Shown here: piece after piece, positions 50,973-52,947 of the stretch
Layout: every line of letters starts with the position of its first letter
Position numbering within the stretch: the stretch's first letter is position 1
Source of the DNA: a bacterium
Lineage (GTDB): Bacteria; Verrucomicrobiota; Verrucomicrobiia; Verrucomicrobiales; Akkermansiaceae
DNA length: 52,947 nt
Assembly: GCA_018222765.1 (NCBI GenBank)
Contig: JAAEZT010000002.1
Coordinates: forward strand, 249,866 to 302,812
Reading direction: 5' to 3'
Translations under genes and position numbers: made by a program
Notes under the pieces: model-generated
The model's input: the letters and a program-made list of their open reading frames with translations, nothing else
What the model was told of the DNA's origin: nothing
The model's database searches: none

Positions 50973-52439
50973 CTGACAAAATCGTTCGTAAGCTTTCTTC
51001 CACTTCGTATCATCTTGTGGCTCGAAGCGTTTTGTTTCGAATGACGAGCGAATCATCGCACGTCCTGCCGTGAGAGAATCCAATTGACCACATGCCACCA
51101 TTTGCATCATGAGATTTCCGGCGGCGGTTGCTTCATACGGGCCAACCACGACCGGGCGATTGATGCTATTGGCGATGCATTGGCTAAGCATGTCATTCTG
51201 GCCACCGCCGCCGATAATGTGAAGGACTTCAACACGATGGCCAATCACTTCTTCCAACCGCTCGAGAACGAAGGCGCACTTCATTGCCAAACTATCGATC
51301 AGCGTACGGAGAATTTGCGCCGGAGCTGTCGGAAGATCCTGTCCGCTTTCCTGGCAAAAATCGACGATCATTTGAGGCATGTCGGCTCGATTGGAAAAGC
51401 GTTGATCGTCGGGGTCCACCAGAGATCTCAGTGGCTCGGCAGTTCGTGCCATGCCCGCCAGCTCTTCGAAGCTCCAGACGTCGCCATTCTCGGCCCACAC
51501 CCGGCGGCATTCCTGCAACAGCCACATTCCGTTGATGTTCTTCAGCAAACGGATGGTATCGAAGACCCCCACTTCGTTGGTGAAATTATACTTCCGGGCA
51601 AGCTCGCTCAAAATTGGCTGATCCAATTCCACTCCCAACAAAGACCAGCTCCCCGAGCTTAGGTAAGCGAAGTTTTTGTCCCCATCAGCCGGAACCGCTG
51701 CGACCGCCGAAGCGGTATCGTGACTGCCCACCGTGACAACCTGAGTATGTGAAAGAAGCCCGGTTTCGGCGGCGATGTCATCCTTAACCGGCCCAAGCGA
51801 TTCACCAGCTTCGATCAAATCCGGAGTCTTTTCCAAAGGAACACCGATCTTTTCGAAGAGCTTTATCGACCACCGCTTCTTCACCGGGTTATAGAACTGG
51901 GTCGTGCTTGCATTGGTCCGTTCGCAGAAAGCCTTCCCGGTCAACCGTAGATTGATGAGATCAGGAATGAGCAAAAACTGCGCGGCATCATCCAACAGTT
52001 CCGGCTCGTCCCTCCTGGCCGCGGCCAATTGGAACAAGGTGTTAATCTGCATGAATTGCAGGCCGGTCTTCTCGTAAATTTCCTCACGCGAAACTGCTTC
52101 ACAAACCCCGTCCATCGCCTGCTTGTTTCGGGTATCACGATAATGGCGAGGCACCGCGATAAGCTCTCCGCTTTCATCAATTAACCCATAGTCCACTCCC
52201 CAGGTATCGACCCCAATCGAGCGAATCGCTTCGGCGCCATACTTCGCCACTGAGAGCTTTAACCCCTCAACAACGCCGCTCCAAAGACTTTCGAAATTCC
52301 AAAATAACCCCCCGTCCCGTTCATCCGGAACATTCTCGAATCGGTTAATTTCATCGAGCGAAAACTTCCCTCCTGACACCACACCCGCGATGACCCGACC
52401 ACTGCCAGCTCCAAGATCAATCGCGAGAGAAACTGACAT
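50958..52439 (-). CDS. rhaB: Rhamnulokinase
   Basis: The 493-residue FGGY kinase phosphorylates L-rhamnulose with ATP in rhamnose breakdown. Visible are the ATP phosphate-1 motif LAIDLGAGSGRVIAGVV, SIGVDTWGVDYGLIDESGEL, PRHYRDTRNKQAMDGVCEAV and TGLQFMQINTLFQLAAARRD (typical of RhaB), the FGGY signature segment SHDTASAVAAVPADG, YLSSGSWSLLGVELDQPI, and the adenosine motif HIIGGGGQNDMLSQCIANSI. Length fits RhaB (about 480-500). No other rhamnose genes lie in the window, and the upstream gene is mqo (2 nt gap). The assignment over other FGGY kinases rests on the TWGVDYGLID and RHYRD motifs. Confidence 0.9.
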   Translation of the reverse strand: MSVSLAIDLGAGSGRVIAGVVSGGKFSLDEINRFENVPDERDGGLFWNFESLWSGVVEGLKLSVAKYGAEAIRSIGVDTWGVDYGLIDESGELIAVPRHYRDTRNKQAMDGVCEAVSREEIYEKTGLQFMQINTLFQLAAARRDEPELLDDAAQFLLIPDLINLRLTGKAFCERTNASTTQFYNPVKKRWSIKLFEKIGVPLEKTPDLIEAGESLGPVKDDIAAETGLLSHTQVVTVGSHDTASAVAAVPADGDKNFAYLSSGSWSLLGVELDQPILSELARKYNFTNEVGVFDTIRLLKNINGMWLLQECRRVWAENGDVWSFEELAGMARTAEPLRSLVDPDDQRFSNRADMPQMIVDFCQESGQDLPTAPAQILRTLIDSLAMKCAFVLERLEEVIGHRVEVLHIIGGGGQNDMLSQCIANSINRPVVVGPYEATAAGNLMMQMVACGQLDSLTAGRAMIRSSFETKRFEPQDDTKWKKAYERFCQLLPT

Positions 52440-52441
52440 GC

Positions 52442-52947
52442 CTAGATAAGATTGAGGTCCTTCATCGCCTTCGCGTGAAGATCAAGATACCGGTCACGCG
52501 ACTCTTCAGCAATCAGATCTTCATCCCAATTAGGAATAATGTCTGACATGCGGGACTTTCCTTCCTCGCTCTCGAGAAGCTCCGGAAAACACTTCTCCAC
52601 ACACTCCAACATGACCTGCGTCGAAACCGAAGCTCCCGGTGAAGCGCCAAGCAAAGCGGAGATGCTTCGGTCTTCGCTTGTGAGAACTTCGGTGCCGTAA
52701 TGCACGATCCCCGGTTCTTCACCGGGCTCCTGCTTGATCGCCTGCACACGAATCCCGGCATCTATCACCTCCCAATCTTCTTCCCGGGCATCGGGGTAAA
52801 AGTTGTAAAGCTCCTGCATGCGGGATGACTTCGATTGCAGCCCCTGTTCGACGAGATATTTCACCAGATCAAGATTGAAGAGCCCAACTTTTATCAGCGA
52901 GAGAATGTTGTTCGGACGAATGGAAAGAGGCAGATCGGTATGGCTCC
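52442..52947 (-). CDS. mqo: Malate:quinone oxidoreductase, C-terminal part (gene continues past window)
   Basis: Open to the right edge; the last 168 residues are present, starting SHTDLPLSIRPNNILSLIKV. The end shows VHYGTEVLTSEDRSISALLG followed by ASPGASVSTQVMLECVEKCF, the signature C-terminus of Mqo, the FAD-dependent membrane-associated enzyme that oxidises malate to oxaloacetate and reduces quinone in the TCA cycle. The GTG at 52862-52864 is an internal valine, not a start. It lies 2 nt upstream of rhaB on the same strand. Confidence 0.92.
   Translation of the reverse strand, partial: SHTDLPLSIRPNNILSLIKVGLFNLDLVKYLVEQGLQSKSSRMQELYNFYPDAREEDWEVIDAGIRVQAIKQEPGEEPGIVHYGTEVLTSEDRSISALLGASPGASVSTQVMLECVEKCFPELLESEEGKSRMSDIIPNWDEDLIAEESRDRYLDLHAKAMKDLNLI

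Overview
The window looks like a chromosomal segment of a Gram-negative member of the PVC group, most likely a Verrucomicrobiota bacterium (inference from gene content, not from a search). Evidence: PEP-CTERM proteins, pseudopilins, lpxA for lipid A, two sulfatases, 3-keto-disaccharide hydrolase (DUF1080) proteins, and four separate cassettes of the cytochrome-c/DUF1549-1553/DUF1592 plus DUF1501/DUF1552 type that are typical of Verrucomicrobiota and Planctomycetota. No rRNA, tRNA, CRISPR array or intact insertion sequence was seen.

Layout. 0-5 kb (minus): two near-identical PEP-CTERM genes in tandem with an intrinsic terminator between them, a COG2509 FAD oxidoreductase, a CNNM/CorC-type membrane protein, an FmdB zinc ribbon and rpsN. 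5.2-8.2 kb (plus): rph, a pseudopilin, a DUF2452 gene and lpxA. 8.5-15.6 kb (minus): a giant DUF1800 surface protein, a DUF1501 protein and a GspG-like anchored protein. 15.9-18 kb: an IS30 transposase remnant, leuA, and a leucine-rich leader peptide with an attenuator terminator. 18-20.4 kb: an S9 peptidase carrying a VHL-like beta domain. 20.5-23.9 kb (minus): DUF1592-DUF1552 cassette. 24.3-27.3 kb: a selenoprotein locus, described below. 27.4-31.7 kb (minus): PPP phosphatase, YdjM-like membrane hydrolase, TauE/SafE half-transporter, and a beta-propeller/cytochrome c protein. 31.8-40.2 kb: carbohydrate and ester hydrolases (SASA esterase, SGNH-DUF1080 fusion, sugar isomerase-like protein), DUF1853, PhoD phosphatase and a sulfatase. 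40.2-50.4 kb: a DUF1553-DUF1501 cassette with a divergent PAS-AraC regulator, a second sulfatase and a DUF1592-DUF1552 cassette. 50.4-52.9 kb: GNAT acetyltransferase, rhamnulokinase and the C-terminal part of malate:quinone oxidoreductase.

The most striking find is two genes, 1.2 kb apart, each interrupted by one in-frame TGA and continuing as convincing protein. In the thioredoxin-like gene at 26244-27293 the TGA replaces the first cysteine of the CGPC active site (reads U-G-P-C). In the SHD1-domain gene at 24332-25033 the TGA is followed by a 45-codon tail that ends 25 nt before an intrinsic terminator. Both TGAs are followed by a hairpin with a GGUC apical loop at the distance expected of a bacterial SECIS element. 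The first is very probably a selenoprotein. The second looks like a selenoprotein of a family I do not recognise as a known one. Both have signal peptides, so both probably act outside the cytoplasm.

The second strong regulatory find is the leuA leader: a 21-residue peptide with eight leucines whose stop codon lies inside a terminator hairpin, the classic layout of transcription attenuation.
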